From: Alphaproteobacteria bacterium
GTDB taxonomy: Bacteria > Pseudomonadota > Alphaproteobacteria > Caulobacterales > Maricaulaceae
Direction: 5' to 3'
DNA length: 64,000 nt
Assembly (NCBI GenBank): GCA_024742735.1
Contig: JANSXV010000003.1
Coordinates: 124,001 to 188,000, forward strand
Shown: in pieces, positions 24,897 through 33,748 of the stretch
How positions within the stretch are numbered: position 1 is the first letter of the stretch
Layout: the number at the start of each line of letters is the position of its first letter
Program-made: the position numbers and the translations under genes
The notes under the pieces: model-generated
What the model saw: the letters and a program-made list of their open reading frames with translations, nothing else
What the model was told of the DNA's origin: nothing
Database searches by the model: none

Positions 24897-27055
24897 GGCG
24901 TTTCGCCGGGCCGGTAGATCGCCACGGCCTCCGCACGCACCTCGGCCGCCTGCATGGGCACGCGCCGCAATTGCTGCGCCGCAAAGGCTTCCATCTGATC
25001 GGTATAGTGGGGCGAGGCCGGATCGTTGCTGGCGCCGAACTGGTGCACGGCGAAGACATCCGGAAACTCAGCGCCCGGCGCCCACTCGGCCAGCATGTGC
25101 AGCCCGTCGCCGGAGACCATGGAGAGGGTCCCGGTCTCCTCATCAATGATGGAGTTCACAGCCCGCAGCGTATCCGGGCCACCGGCCAGAGCGACGCGTT
25201 CCCCACCGCGGTGCAGGAAATTCACTTCGGCCCAGGCCGGGTCGATCCGGCCGTGATGGGTGCGCAGCAACTCGGCGGTATCGGTCAGAGCGTTGCGAAG
25301 CTGAGCCTCGGTCAAGGCCTCAACGGACTCGGCGGCGTCGAACAAGCGCAGGGCCGTCATAACCGACAGGGCCGCCTCCCGGTTCTCCAGATCCGTCGCC
25401 CGATCCCAGGCGGCGACGACTGCGGCGGCCTGCGCGCCTGCCCCGTCCCAGTCCATGGCAACGATCCGGGCCTGCAGGTGGCCCGCGAAGCTGTCCGGGT
25501 CGTAGACGCCGTCATATTTCACGCCCAGCAGATCGTCCCGGCTGACCTGATCAAAGGCGGCCATGAGCGCGGTGGCGCGCAGACCGCGATTGGTCATCCC
25601 GGTCTCGATCCCGAACCGGTCGGGATAGGCTGCCGGGTCGGGATCCTCGCCTGTCAGCGTGACCTGGAACGGGGAATGGTTGGCGTCCAGCACGTAGCCG
25701 GCCCGCGGCTCGATCATGTGCGGCAGGGCGTCGAACGGCTCGAACCGGGTCCAGATGAGGTCGGAGCGATCACCGGGCAGAACCCCGGACCAGTCCACAT
25801 CGGCATTGGCCGGCCGCGCCGGCATGCGGGCGACATAATAGCGCGCGATCCGGCCCTCGCGGGTGGCGACGATCCGGTTGGTGTTCCCCATGGCGCCCAA
25901 GCGCAATGCGGCTTCAAAGTCTTCGAGCGTCTCGGCGCGCATCATGCGATAGGCCTGCTCGATGAAGCGAATATCGCCCATCGTGGCGTAGCGGATGGCG
26001 TAGGCGCCATTTTCGGTGCGCAAGACCGGACCATGCTCCGACCAGTCCGCCGGACGCGTGACCCGCCAGGCGAACGGGCCCCAGATCCGCACCGTCATGG
26101 AGGCGGTCCGGCCGTCAAAGGCGCGCGTTTCGCCATCGAGCCGATAGCCGTCGCCCTCAAGCGTCAGCGCATAGACATCGATCAGGTCCGGCCGGTTGAC
26201 GGTGGCGGCCTGCGCGAGCCCCGGATTGACGCCCAGATGCACCGCCGGAGCGCCGGGGAACATGCCGCCGGCGATGTTCAGGCCGTCGCGGGAGATGAGG
26301 TGACCTTCATACCAGGCCAGCGCGCCATCAACGGGCTGGTGGGAATTCACGATGGCGCGGGTCCAGCCGTCAGTGGATTTGTCCGGGGCCACGGCGAAGG
26401 CGTTCGAACCCAGCTCCGTCGCCGGGCCGTCCTGCAGCATGACCTGCAACTCCTGACCCCTTGACGGATCACGCTCGGCGTCCGGCGCGGCGAGCCCGGC
26501 CAGCGTCTCGCCCAGACCATAGAAGAGCGGGGAAAAGAAGCCCGAAAGCGTCGCCACGTCCCGGCCCGTGACGGGGAACAGATCAGGCGAAGCCTCGTCT
26601 TCATGCTGCGCAGCATAATAATTCAGGCCCGCAGCATACCCTTCGAGTACAGCACGGACTTCCGATGATAATTCAGTCTCATAGTCTGCTTCGACCTGCT
26701 CACGGATGCGCAGCAACTGCACCAGATAGGCGGTGCGGGCCTCGCTCTCGTTTGCTGCAAGCATCTCAGGTCCAAGACTGGCGCGAAGGGATTCTTGAAT
26801 GGTGGCGAAGTCATCCTCGGCGTGGGCCCAGGCGATGGCGAAGGCGGCGTCCGCGTCGGTCTCTCCGATCACGCGCGGCACGCCCAGCGCGTCGCGCGTG
26901 ATCTCCGCGTCATAGGCGGCGGCTGCGGCGATGGCGGCCCCAGGATCAAAGTCGCGCACATGGAACGGCGTCAGGCGCAGCCCCGCCAGAAACAGCGCGG
27001 CGCTGACCCCCGCCAGCAGAACAAGGCCCGCGCCGAGCCAATGGATGCGTTTCAT
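24893..27055 (-). CDS. penicillin acylase family Ntn-hydrolase
   Basis: This 720-residue exported or membrane-anchored protein has an N-terminal hydrophobic helix (about 5-25), an alpha-chain region with AFAIAWAHAEDDF, a spacer and the autocatalytic processing site GSNAFAV with nucleophile Ser near 217. IVNSHQP follows. Members cleave amide bonds of penicillins, acyl-homoserine lactones, cyclic lipopeptides or N-acyl amino acids. The neighbour is a D-aminoacylase-like enzyme, so acylated amino acids are a possible substrate class. The 30-bp gap suggests cotranscription. Confidence 0.9.
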   Translation of the reverse strand: MKRIHWLGAGLVLLAGVSAALFLAGLRLTPFHVRDFDPGAAIAAAAAYDAEITRDALGVPRVIGETDADAAFAIAWAHAEDDFATIQESLRASLGPEMLAANESEARTAYLVQLLRIREQVEADYETELSSEVRAVLEGYAAGLNYYAAQHEDEASPDLFPVTGRDVATLSGFFSPLFYGLGETLAGLAAPDAERDPSRGQELQVMLQDGPATELGSNAFAVAPDKSTDGWTRAIVNSHQPVDGALAWYEGHLISRDGLNIAGGMFPGAPAVHLGVNPGLAQAATVNRPDLIDVYALTLEGDGYRLDGETRAFDGRTASMTVRIWGPFAWRVTRPADWSEHGPVLRTENGAYAIRYATMGDIRFIEQAYRMMRAETLEDFEAALRLGAMGNTNRIVATREGRIARYYVARMPARPANADVDWSGVLPGDRSDLIWTRFEPFDALPHMIEPRAGYVLDANHSPFQVTLTGEDPDPAAYPDRFGIETGMTNRGLRATALMAAFDQVSRDDLLGVKYDGVYDPDSFAGHLQARIVAMDWDGAGAQAAAVVAAWDRATDLENREAALSVMTALRLFDAAESVEALTEAQLRNALTDTAELLRTHHGRIDPAWAEVNFLHRGGERVALAGGPDTLRAVNSIIDEETGTLSMVSGDGLHMLAEWAPGAEFPDVFAVHQFGASNDPASPHYTDQMEAFAAQQLRRVPMQAAEVRAEAVAIYRPGETP

Positions 27056-27085
27056 GATGATCCCTTCACGGCTGCCGCCGTTTCG

Positions 27086-28993
27086 TTACTCCGCCGCGAT
27101 GGCCGGGCGTGCGCGCTCCGGCGACCAGCTTCTATGGCGCAGAGCCCGGCCGAGCGTTCGCTGACCGGCCACAGGCGTGAAGCGAAGCCCGTCCCAGACC
27201 TGTTCGCCGCCCACGAAGACGCCAGAGACCACGCCGTCGGAGCGGTTGACCATCTGCTCATGCTCGTAATCGTCCCGCCAGATGAAGCGCGAGTTCGCTT
27301 CGCTGTCATAGGCGGCGAGCGCCTCGGGATCGATCAGGGTGATGTCGGCGCGGTCGCCCACGCCGATGCGCCCGGCATCCACCCCGATGAACTCGGCCGG
27401 CTCAGCGGTCAGGCGGCGCACCTGGGAGGCGACCCGCTCCATCCCCTCCTCCTGGGCGATCTGCAGGCAGCGCAGATTGCCGTCATAGAAGGCCATGTTG
27501 GTGATGTGAGCGCCGGAATCGTTGAAGCCGGGCAACATGTTCGGATTGTTGAGGAGATCGCGGACGACGTCGGGGTCGCGATTGGCGGAGATCGTCCACC
27601 AGCGAAGGCCCAGATCATACTCGCGGAACAGGTGGAGCATGAACCCAGGCTCCTCCAGCGCCGCATCGGGCATGGCCGCGAAAGCCTCGCGCTCATCCTC
27701 GCTGCGGGCCTGGGACGGGTCCGAACGCCAGGCCTGGAAGCGGCCCAGCACCTGGGCGAAGGTCTCCCCGGTCCAGATGTCCGGCCCGCCGGAGTGAAAG
27801 ACCATCTCGTCGAAGTCCCGGTCGAAGGCCAGCGTCTCAGCCTTCATCAGGCGCTTCAGGCGCGCCAGCCCGAAGCCGGTCTTGCCGGTCATCCACATCC
27901 TGGCGAAGCGGGCCTGGTAGGCGGGATCGTTCAGCAGCTTCAGGCGGCCCTCGCGGTCCTCAAGATCGAGCTCGTTGATCTCGCGCAGGGCCGGCAGCTC
28001 CTCGGCCAGCGGATTGATGGGACCATCCCAGTAGACCTTGAAGGGCGCGGCCAGGGCCTGCAGCCGGAAGCGGCCATCCACCAGTTTTGAGTTGAAGACC
28101 TTCGACAGGATCAGCGCCAGGCGCTTGATGGATGTGTTGGCCGCCACATCCAGCGCCGCGACCGCCGTCACCTTCAGCGGCTTGCCGTAGAGCCGGCCGG
28201 ACGTGAGCAGGAAGTTGCGGATCACCGCCAGCGGCGAATCCTTGGGCGGCGTCGCCTGCCAGATCCGGTCGTGTTTGCGCAGGATGGCGGTCAGGCGTTT
28301 GAGCTCGCGATACTGGCCGAACTGGGAGGGGATTTTCACCTTCCGGTTCGGGTCTTCCGACAGGAAATGGAAGGGCAGCGCGTCGGTGGAGAAGCCTGGA
28401 TACCCCTCCTCCATGGCCTGCTCCAGAAGGGCCTCCATGCGCTTGAGGTCCTCTTCCTTCGCCGCGCGGCTGACCGAGCCGTTCAGCCCCATCACCTCGG
28501 CGCGCAGCATGGAATGGGGAATCATCGGGATGACATTGCAGCCCAGCGGCAATTCATCGAGATGCTGGTAATACCCTGCAGAGCTGGACCAGCTGGCCTT
28601 GTCGGCGAGCTTCTTCAGGACCGGCTTGGGCATGTTCTCCACGCGCGCGAAGCAGTCCACCAGCGGGTCTTCGCCATTGCGCCGCTGGGCGCCGTAAGCC
28701 AGACCCAGCGAGCAATTGGACATGAGGACGGTCGTCGTGCCGTGGCGCACCGCTTCCTTCAGCGCGGGATCGAACTCCACCTCCAGATCGAGATGGGTGT
28801 GGATGTCCAGCATGCCGGGGATCACCCAGCGGCCGTCCGCATCTATGACCTTTGTCGCTGATGAGGCGTCGAGATTTTCGCCGCGGGCCGCGACCCGCCC
28901 GCCGGCGATGGCGACGTCCTCAGGCTTCGGCGCCGTCCCGGTCCCGTCGATGACGAGCCCGCCCCTGATGAGATAGTCCCAGGCCTGCGCCAT
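27086..28993 (-). CDS. N-acyl-D-amino-acid deacylase-like amidohydrolase
   Basis: This 635-residue metal-dependent hydrolase of the D-aminoacylase subgroup has an N-terminal beta domain, HTHLD at about 65-69 as first metal ligands and a Cys ligand in SNCSLG near 94. Later regions include FNDSGAHI and GDRADITLIDPEAL at the C-terminal beta domain. Related enzymes deacylate N-acyl-D-amino acids. It is about 100 residues longer than typical D-aminoacylase. It lies directly upstream of the acylase gene on the same strand. Confidence 0.88.
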   Translation of the reverse strand: MAQAWDYLIRGGLVIDGTGTAPKPEDVAIAGGRVAARGENLDASSATKVIDADGRWVIPGMLDIHTHLDLEVEFDPALKEAVRHGTTTVLMSNCSLGLAYGAQRRNGEDPLVDCFARVENMPKPVLKKLADKASWSSSAGYYQHLDELPLGCNVIPMIPHSMLRAEVMGLNGSVSRAAKEEDLKRMEALLEQAMEEGYPGFSTDALPFHFLSEDPNRKVKIPSQFGQYRELKRLTAILRKHDRIWQATPPKDSPLAVIRNFLLTSGRLYGKPLKVTAVAALDVAANTSIKRLALILSKVFNSKLVDGRFRLQALAAPFKVYWDGPINPLAEELPALREINELDLEDREGRLKLLNDPAYQARFARMWMTGKTGFGLARLKRLMKAETLAFDRDFDEMVFHSGGPDIWTGETFAQVLGRFQAWRSDPSQARSEDEREAFAAMPDAALEEPGFMLHLFREYDLGLRWWTISANRDPDVVRDLLNNPNMLPGFNDSGAHITNMAFYDGNLRCLQIAQEEGMERVASQVRRLTAEPAEFIGVDAGRIGVGDRADITLIDPEALAAYDSEANSRFIWRDDYEHEQMVNRSDGVVSGVFVGGEQVWDGLRFTPVAGQRTLGRALRHRSWSPERARPAIAAE

Positions 28994-29052
28994 GGTCTGT
29001 CCCCTCCCCTGATCCAGACCGGCGGATGTCCACCGGCAGGCCCGATCTGTCG

Positions 29053-30045
29053 TCAGGCTGTCGCAATAGCGGACTGGAAATCGAGGAAGGCGTCAAGCAC
29101 CAGGTCGGGCGCTTCAAGCTGGGGATAGTGGCCGACAAAGTCGATGACGACCGTATCCGGGTTTGGAACCAGGGCCTTGTAATGCTCGACCATGTGCCGG
29201 CCCGACACCGGGTCCAGCGCGCCGTCCACGACCCTTAAGGGGACCGGGCTGTTCACAAGCGCACCCACCCAGCGATCCCGCGTGGCGCGGCGCTCTGCGA
29301 TATAGCGGATCAGCTTGTGGCCGATGGCCGGCATGCCGCCATGTTCGCTCGCCAGGCGCCAGAAGGCGTCATAGACCTCCTTGGGCGGCTGGGTATGGGG
29401 GCCGAACACCTCGCTCAGACCCTTTTCGAACCGCTTCCGCGTCATGGCCCGCGACAGAAAGCCGCCGATGGGGGAGTGCAGGAGGCGCTGGGTCAGCGTC
29501 GCGCGATGCTGCTCGGGAAACAGCCCGCCATTGAGGAAGCAGACCGAAGCGATCTCCACGCCCGCCTCGCCTGCCGCGCTTCGGTCAATGAAACGCGCAA
29601 GCAGCTCCTGGGCGACCGTGTCGCCGTAGTCATGGGCCAGGATGTGGACCCGGCTCACGTCCAGATACTCCAGATAAGCCTCGTGCAGATCGGCCTGGTC
29701 CTGGATCGAGTAGGCGTAATTGCGCGGCTTGGCGGAGAAGCCGAAGCCGATCATGTCGAGGGCGGCCACACGATAGCGCTCGCACAGCGGCCCCCACTGA
29801 TGGGCCCAGTCCCAGCTGGCCGTCGGGAAGCCGTGGATCAACAGGACGGCGTCGCGGCCCTTGTCGCTCCAGTCTCCGCCCGTGCGATGAAAGATGGGGT
29901 GGCCGTGATGGCCGAACATCTGTCCGGCCTTGCGCCAGTCTTCAAGCGGTATCGGCGGACTCAACAGCCCCTCCCTGAACTCGGCCGCGCGCGTGCGCCG
30001 TTTCGGCGAGGTTAGGCCGGGCCGGGCGAAGCTTGCAAAGGTCAT
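29053..30045 (-). CDS. alpha/beta hydrolase, bacterial MEST/PEG1 homologue
   Basis: This 330-residue alpha/beta hydrolase has LLIHGFPTASWDW as its oxyanion loop and a nucleophile elbow AHDYGDTVAQELL with Asp near 139, as in epoxide hydrolases and haloalkane dehalogenases. Later stretches NGGLFPEQHR, RWVGAL and GHYPQLEAPD (His near 311) closely resemble vertebrate MEST. The substrate is unknown. It is upstream of the amidohydrolase on the same strand with a 59-bp gap and may be part of its operon. Confidence 0.85.
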   Translation of the reverse strand: MTFASFARPGLTSPKRRTRAAEFREGLLSPPIPLEDWRKAGQMFGHHGHPIFHRTGGDWSDKGRDAVLLIHGFPTASWDWAHQWGPLCERYRVAALDMIGFGFSAKPRNYAYSIQDQADLHEAYLEYLDVSRVHILAHDYGDTVAQELLARFIDRSAAGEAGVEIASVCFLNGGLFPEQHRATLTQRLLHSPIGGFLSRAMTRKRFEKGLSEVFGPHTQPPKEVYDAFWRLASEHGGMPAIGHKLIRYIAERRATRDRWVGALVNSPVPLRVVDGALDPVSGRHMVEHYKALVPNPDTVVIDFVGHYPQLEAPDLVLDAFLDFQSAIATA

Positions 30046-30172
30046 GGGCCAGACGTTCCAACTTGAATGACCGGTTGAGGGCCACCCGTCCTCAGCTTTC
30101 CCGCGCCTCGTTTAAGCGGCGATGAAGAAGCGTGCCTAAGCTCGCCTTAACTCTATCCCGCTGACGCTTCGC

Positions 30173-31327
30173 TCATTCGACCATGATCACGTCGTCTTCC
30201 GGCGCATCCCAGGGCAGGTGGTGGTCCTTCAGGATCGCCATGTTCTCCGCCGAAATGATCCGGGCCGCCGCACTGTAGCCGAGCAGATCGAACGGGCTCT
30301 GATCCGGGTTCCGGCATAGGAGCAGGGTCTCCGCCGCAGTGAAGTTCGACATGCCGCGTGCGAGCTCCTCGCCGGCTTCGTCGAAGATATGCAGCACGTC
30401 ACCCTTGGTGAATTCACCCTGGACCGAGACGATATCCTCGCGCCCGATGGCGGTGCGGCCCGCGCTGAGCCGTTCCGCCGCGTCCGGCCCGACAACGAGG
30501 CCGCCGACCTGCACCAGCCGGTCGGTCAGCCAGATGCGCCAGCTGGAATCGGGGTCGCCGATGGCGACGCAGCGCGTGTGCCGGCGTTCGCCGGACAGGA
30601 TCGCCGTGATGGGCCGGTCCACCAGGCCTTCGCCGATCCGCGTGGTCACGCCGGCGTTCTGGGCCATGTTGGCCGCGCGCATCTTGGTGAGCATGCCGCC
30701 GGAGCCCAGCTCGGACACCTGGCTGGTGACCTCCAGATACTCCGACACGTCGCTCACTTCCGGCACGTGCTGAGCGTCGGGATCATCGGGATTGCGGTCA
30801 TACAGACCGTCAATGCTGGTCAGCATGACGAACTCGTCGGCCTGGATCATCTGGGCGACCTTGGCGGCCAGACGGTCATTGTCGCCGACCTTGATCTCCT
30901 GCGTCGTCACGGAATCGTTCTCGTTCACGATCGGCAGAATGCCGTGCTCGAGCAGGCGCGAGATCGTGTTCTTCACGTTCAGGAAGCGGCGACGGTCTTC
31001 GAGATCCTCCAGCGTCACCAGGACCTGGGCGATGTCAAAGCCGTATTCCTGGGCGATCTGCTTGTAGGCGTGCATCAGCAGGGGCTGGCCGCACGCGGCC
31101 GCCGCCTGCTTGTCCAGCAGGCCTGCAGTCTCGGGCGTCTTGCCGATGGTCGATAGCCCGATGGCGACCGATCCCGACGAGGTCAGCACGACGTCGACGC
31201 CGTCCTCGCGCATCCGCGCGATATCCTCCATAACGCCATGCATGAAGGCATAGCGCAGGGTCAGGTGTTCGGCGTTGGCCAGCAGGGAGGATCCAATTTT
31301 CACGACGACGCGTTGGCGGTCCTGCAA
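30173..31327 (-). CDS. proB: glutamate 5-kinase (with PUA domain)
   Basis: This enzyme catalyses the first step of proline synthesis, ATP-dependent phosphorylation of glutamate. The 384-residue protein has an amino-acid-kinase domain (VVVKIGSSLLA at the start, LTSSGSVAIGL, VNENDSVTTQEIKVGDND) and a C-terminal PUA domain (about 285-370). Length and domains match the standard enzyme. It is divergent from proC and proA with a 245-bp gap. Feedback inhibition by proline is expected for the family. Confidence 0.96.
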   Translation of the reverse strand: MQDRQRVVVKIGSSLLANAEHLTLRYAFMHGVMEDIARMREDGVDVVLTSSGSVAIGLSTIGKTPETAGLLDKQAAAACGQPLLMHAYKQIAQEYGFDIAQVLVTLEDLEDRRRFLNVKNTISRLLEHGILPIVNENDSVTTQEIKVGDNDRLAAKVAQMIQADEFVMLTSIDGLYDRNPDDPDAQHVPEVSDVSEYLEVTSQVSELGSGGMLTKMRAANMAQNAGVTTRIGEGLVDRPITAILSGERRHTRCVAIGDPDSSWRIWLTDRLVQVGGLVVGPDAAERLSAGRTAIGREDIVSVQGEFTKGDVLHIFDEAGEELARGMSNFTAAETLLLCRNPDQSPFDLLGYSAAARIISAENMAILKDHHLPWDAPEDDVIMVE

Positions 31328-31572
31328 AACATGCTCCTTGAGTCGGTTGGGGCGAAGTGCGGCGCAAAACTTACTTTGCCGTCGAAGGATTACAAGGGCG
31401 TCAGCTCAGGAAAGCGACAGCTCATATACGCATATCTGCCATGCAAAGCTTGCACTTTGGGGCGGAGGAGTTGAAGAAAAGTGTTTCGTGACCTAAATGA
31501 TGAACCGCCACGCGCCGGCTGGGACCTCCACGCCGGTGCGGCGCATTGTGACCTGGCCTGAGGAGACCGGAT

Positions 31573-32364
31573 TTGACGACGCGCATTGTGATGATCGGCT
31601 GCGGAAACATGGGCGGCGCGCTGCTGGCGCGCTGGGCCCGGCTCGACGGCCTGGACTTCACTGTCATCGATCCGGCCGACCCGGAAGTCCCCGCCGGGGT
31701 CGCGGTGAAGACCAGCCTGGATGGCCTGGACGAAGGTTCCTTCGACGCGCTCATCGTCGCGGTGAAGCCTCAGCTGATCGACAAGGCGATCCCGCCAGCC
31801 GCCGCGCTGATCAAGACCGGCGGCGTGGCGATCTCCATCGCCGCCGGGACCAGCGCCGCGACGGTGTCGAACGCCGCCGCAGACGCGCCAGCGATCCGCC
31901 TGATGCCGAACATGCCCGCCCGTATCGGTCAGGGCGTGTCCGGTCTTTACGCTGATCCCGCCTGCAGCGCCGACCACAAGGCGCTCGCCGAACAGCTGGG
32001 CGAAGCTGTCGGAACTGCGCTCTGGCTGGCCGACGAGGACCAGGTCGATCGCATTACGGCCGCCGCCGGCTCAGGACCTGGCTATGTGTTCGACTTCGCC
32101 CGCGCGTATCAGGAAGCCGCTGAAGCGCTCGGCTTCGACAACGACCAGGCCCGTGCGCTGGTCCTGCAAACCATCGCGGGTTGCATGGCGCTCGCCGAGG
32201 AGACCGGCCAGCCGTTCGAGGACTTGCGCGATTCCATCATGAGCAAGGGCGGCACGACCGCCGCCGGCGTCGGCGTCCTCAATGAGGGCGGCGAGATGGA
32301 TACCCGCCTGCGCGCCGCGCTGGGCGCGGCCTACGCCCGGGCGCTTGAGCTGCGCGGCGACTAG
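31573..32364 (+). CDS. proC: pyrroline-5-carboxylate reductase
   Basis: This enzyme catalyses the last step of proline synthesis, NAD(P)H-dependent reduction of pyrroline-5-carboxylate. The 263-residue protein has the N-terminal dinucleotide motif IGCGNMGGAL, VAVKPQ, LMPNMPARIGQG and the signature SGPGYVFDF with GGTTAAGV near the C-terminus. The start codon is TTG, preceded by GAGGAG. It is followed 36 bp later by proA. Confidence 0.95.
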   Translation: MTTRIVMIGCGNMGGALLARWARLDGLDFTVIDPADPEVPAGVAVKTSLDGLDEGSFDALIVAVKPQLIDKAIPPAAALIKTGGVAISIAAGTSAATVSNAAADAPAIRLMPNMPARIGQGVSGLYADPACSADHKALAEQLGEAVGTALWLADEDQVDRITAAAGSGPGYVFDFARAYQEAAEALGFDNDQARALVLQTIAGCMALAEETGQPFEDLRDSIMSKGGTTAAGVGVLNEGGEMDTRLRAALGAAYARALELRGD

Positions 32365-32400
32365 AAACCCGCTATCCTCCACCTCAACACAAGGACGCCC

Positions 32401-33675
32401 ATGACCGCTGAAACCCGCACTGAATTCGACGCCTGCGCCTATGTCGACGCGATCGCCGCCAAGGCCGAACAGGCCGCCCGCGTGCTCGCCTCGGCCGACA
32501 CTGCGCAGAAGAACGCCGCCCTGACCCGCGCCGCGAAGGCGCTGCGGGACAACGCCGCGCGTCTGGTCGAAGCCAACGGGCTGGATGTGGACGCGGCCAA
32601 GGCCGCCGGGCGCACGGACGCTTTCATCGACCGGCTGACGCTGGACGGGGATCGCGTGGAAGCCATGGCGACCGCGCTGGAGCAGATCGCCGGGCTGCCT
32701 GATCCGATCGGGCGGATCCTGCACGAAACCGACCGCCCCAACGGGCTGAAGATTCAGCGGGTCGCGACGCCCATCGGCGTCATCGGGATGATCTATGAAA
32801 GCCGTCCGAATGTCGGCGCGGACGCCGGCGCGCTGTGCCTGAAGTCAGGCAACGCCGTCATCCTGCGCGGCGGCTCGGAAAGCCTGAACTCGACCCGCAT
32901 CATCATCGAGTGCATGCGCGAGGGGCTGGCCGAGGCCGGCCTGCCGGAAGCCGCGATCAGCCTGATCGACACGCCGGACCGGGCCGCCGTCGGCGCGCTC
33001 CTGTCCTGCACCGAGCACGTCGATCTGGTGATTCCGCGCGGCGGCAAGTCGCTGGTCGCCCGCGTGCGCGACGAGGCCAAGGTGCCCACGCTTCTGCACC
33101 TGGACGGCAATTGCCATTTCTACGTCCACGAGGCCGCCGACCTGGACAAGGCCGCCACGGTGCTCACCAACGCCAAGCTGCGCCGGACCGGTGTCTGCGG
33201 CGCCACGGAGAGCCTGGTCGTCGACCGTAAGGTCGCCGGCGACTTCCTGCCGAAGGCCCTCGACTCGCTGGGCGCCTGTGAAGTGCGCGGCGAAGCCGAT
33301 GCGGTGAAGATCGACGGCCGCATCAAGCCGGCGGCGGCCAATGACTTTGACACCGAGTACCTCGACGCCATTCTGTCGGTGAAGGTCGTGGACGGGATCG
33401 ACGAGGCGCTGGACTTCATCGCCGCCCACTCCTCCAGCCACACCGAATCCATCCTCACCGAGGACGCCGAGGCGGCGGAGCGCTTCCTGACTGAAGTGGA
33501 TTCCGCCGTCGTCATGCACAACGCCTCCACCCAGTTCTCCGACGGGGGCGAATTCGGCATGGGCGCAGAGATCGGCATCGCCACGGGCAAGATGCATGCG
33601 CGCGGGCCGGTGGGCCTGGAGCAGCTGACCAGCTTCAAGTACCGGGTGCGCGGTAGCGGCCAGACACGGCCGTAA
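32401..33675 (+). CDS. proA: glutamate-5-semialdehyde dehydrogenase (gamma-glutamyl phosphate reductase)
   Basis: This enzyme reduces gamma-glutamyl phosphate to glutamate semialdehyde with NADPH, the second step of proline synthesis. The 424-residue aldehyde-dehydrogenase-fold protein has [32 protein letters not shown], the catalytic Cys region [13 protein letters not shown] and [20 protein letters not shown] at the end. Length matches the family. A strong terminator follows, separating it from putP. Confidence 0.96.
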   Translation: MTAETRTEFDACAYVDAIAAKAEQAARVLASADTAQKNAALTRAAKALRDNAARLVEANGLDVDAAKAAGRTDAFIDRLTLDGDRVEAMATALEQIAGLPDPIGRILHETDRPNGLKIQRVATPIGVIGMIYESRPNVGADAGALCLKSGNAVILRGGSESLNSTRIIIECMREGLAEAGLPEAAISLIDTPDRAAVGALLSCTEHVDLVIPRGGKSLVARVRDEAKVPTLLHLDGNCHFYVHEAADLDKAATVLTNAKLRRTGVCGATESLVVDRKVAGDFLPKALDSLGACEVRGEADAVKIDGRIKPAAANDFDTEYLDAILSVKVVDGIDEALDFIAAHSSSHTESILTEDAEAAERFLTEVDSAVVMHNASTQFSDGGEFGMGAEIGIATGKMHARGPVGLEQLTSFKYRVRGSGQTRP

Positions 33676-33691
33676 CCGTCAGCCTGACAGA

Positions 33692-33731
33692 GCGGCGCGC
33701 CGGCGGACGACCTCCGCCGACGCGCTTTTTT
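33692..33731 (+). terminator. Rho-independent terminator of proCA
   Basis: A GC-rich hairpin with arms around GCGCGCCGGCGGA and TCCGCCGACGCGC (one mismatch) and loop CGACC is followed by six T residues. It lies 17 bp after the proA stop and 18 bp before putP. Confidence 0.85.
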
Positions 33732-33748
33732 ACGTTCGAACATAGGGG

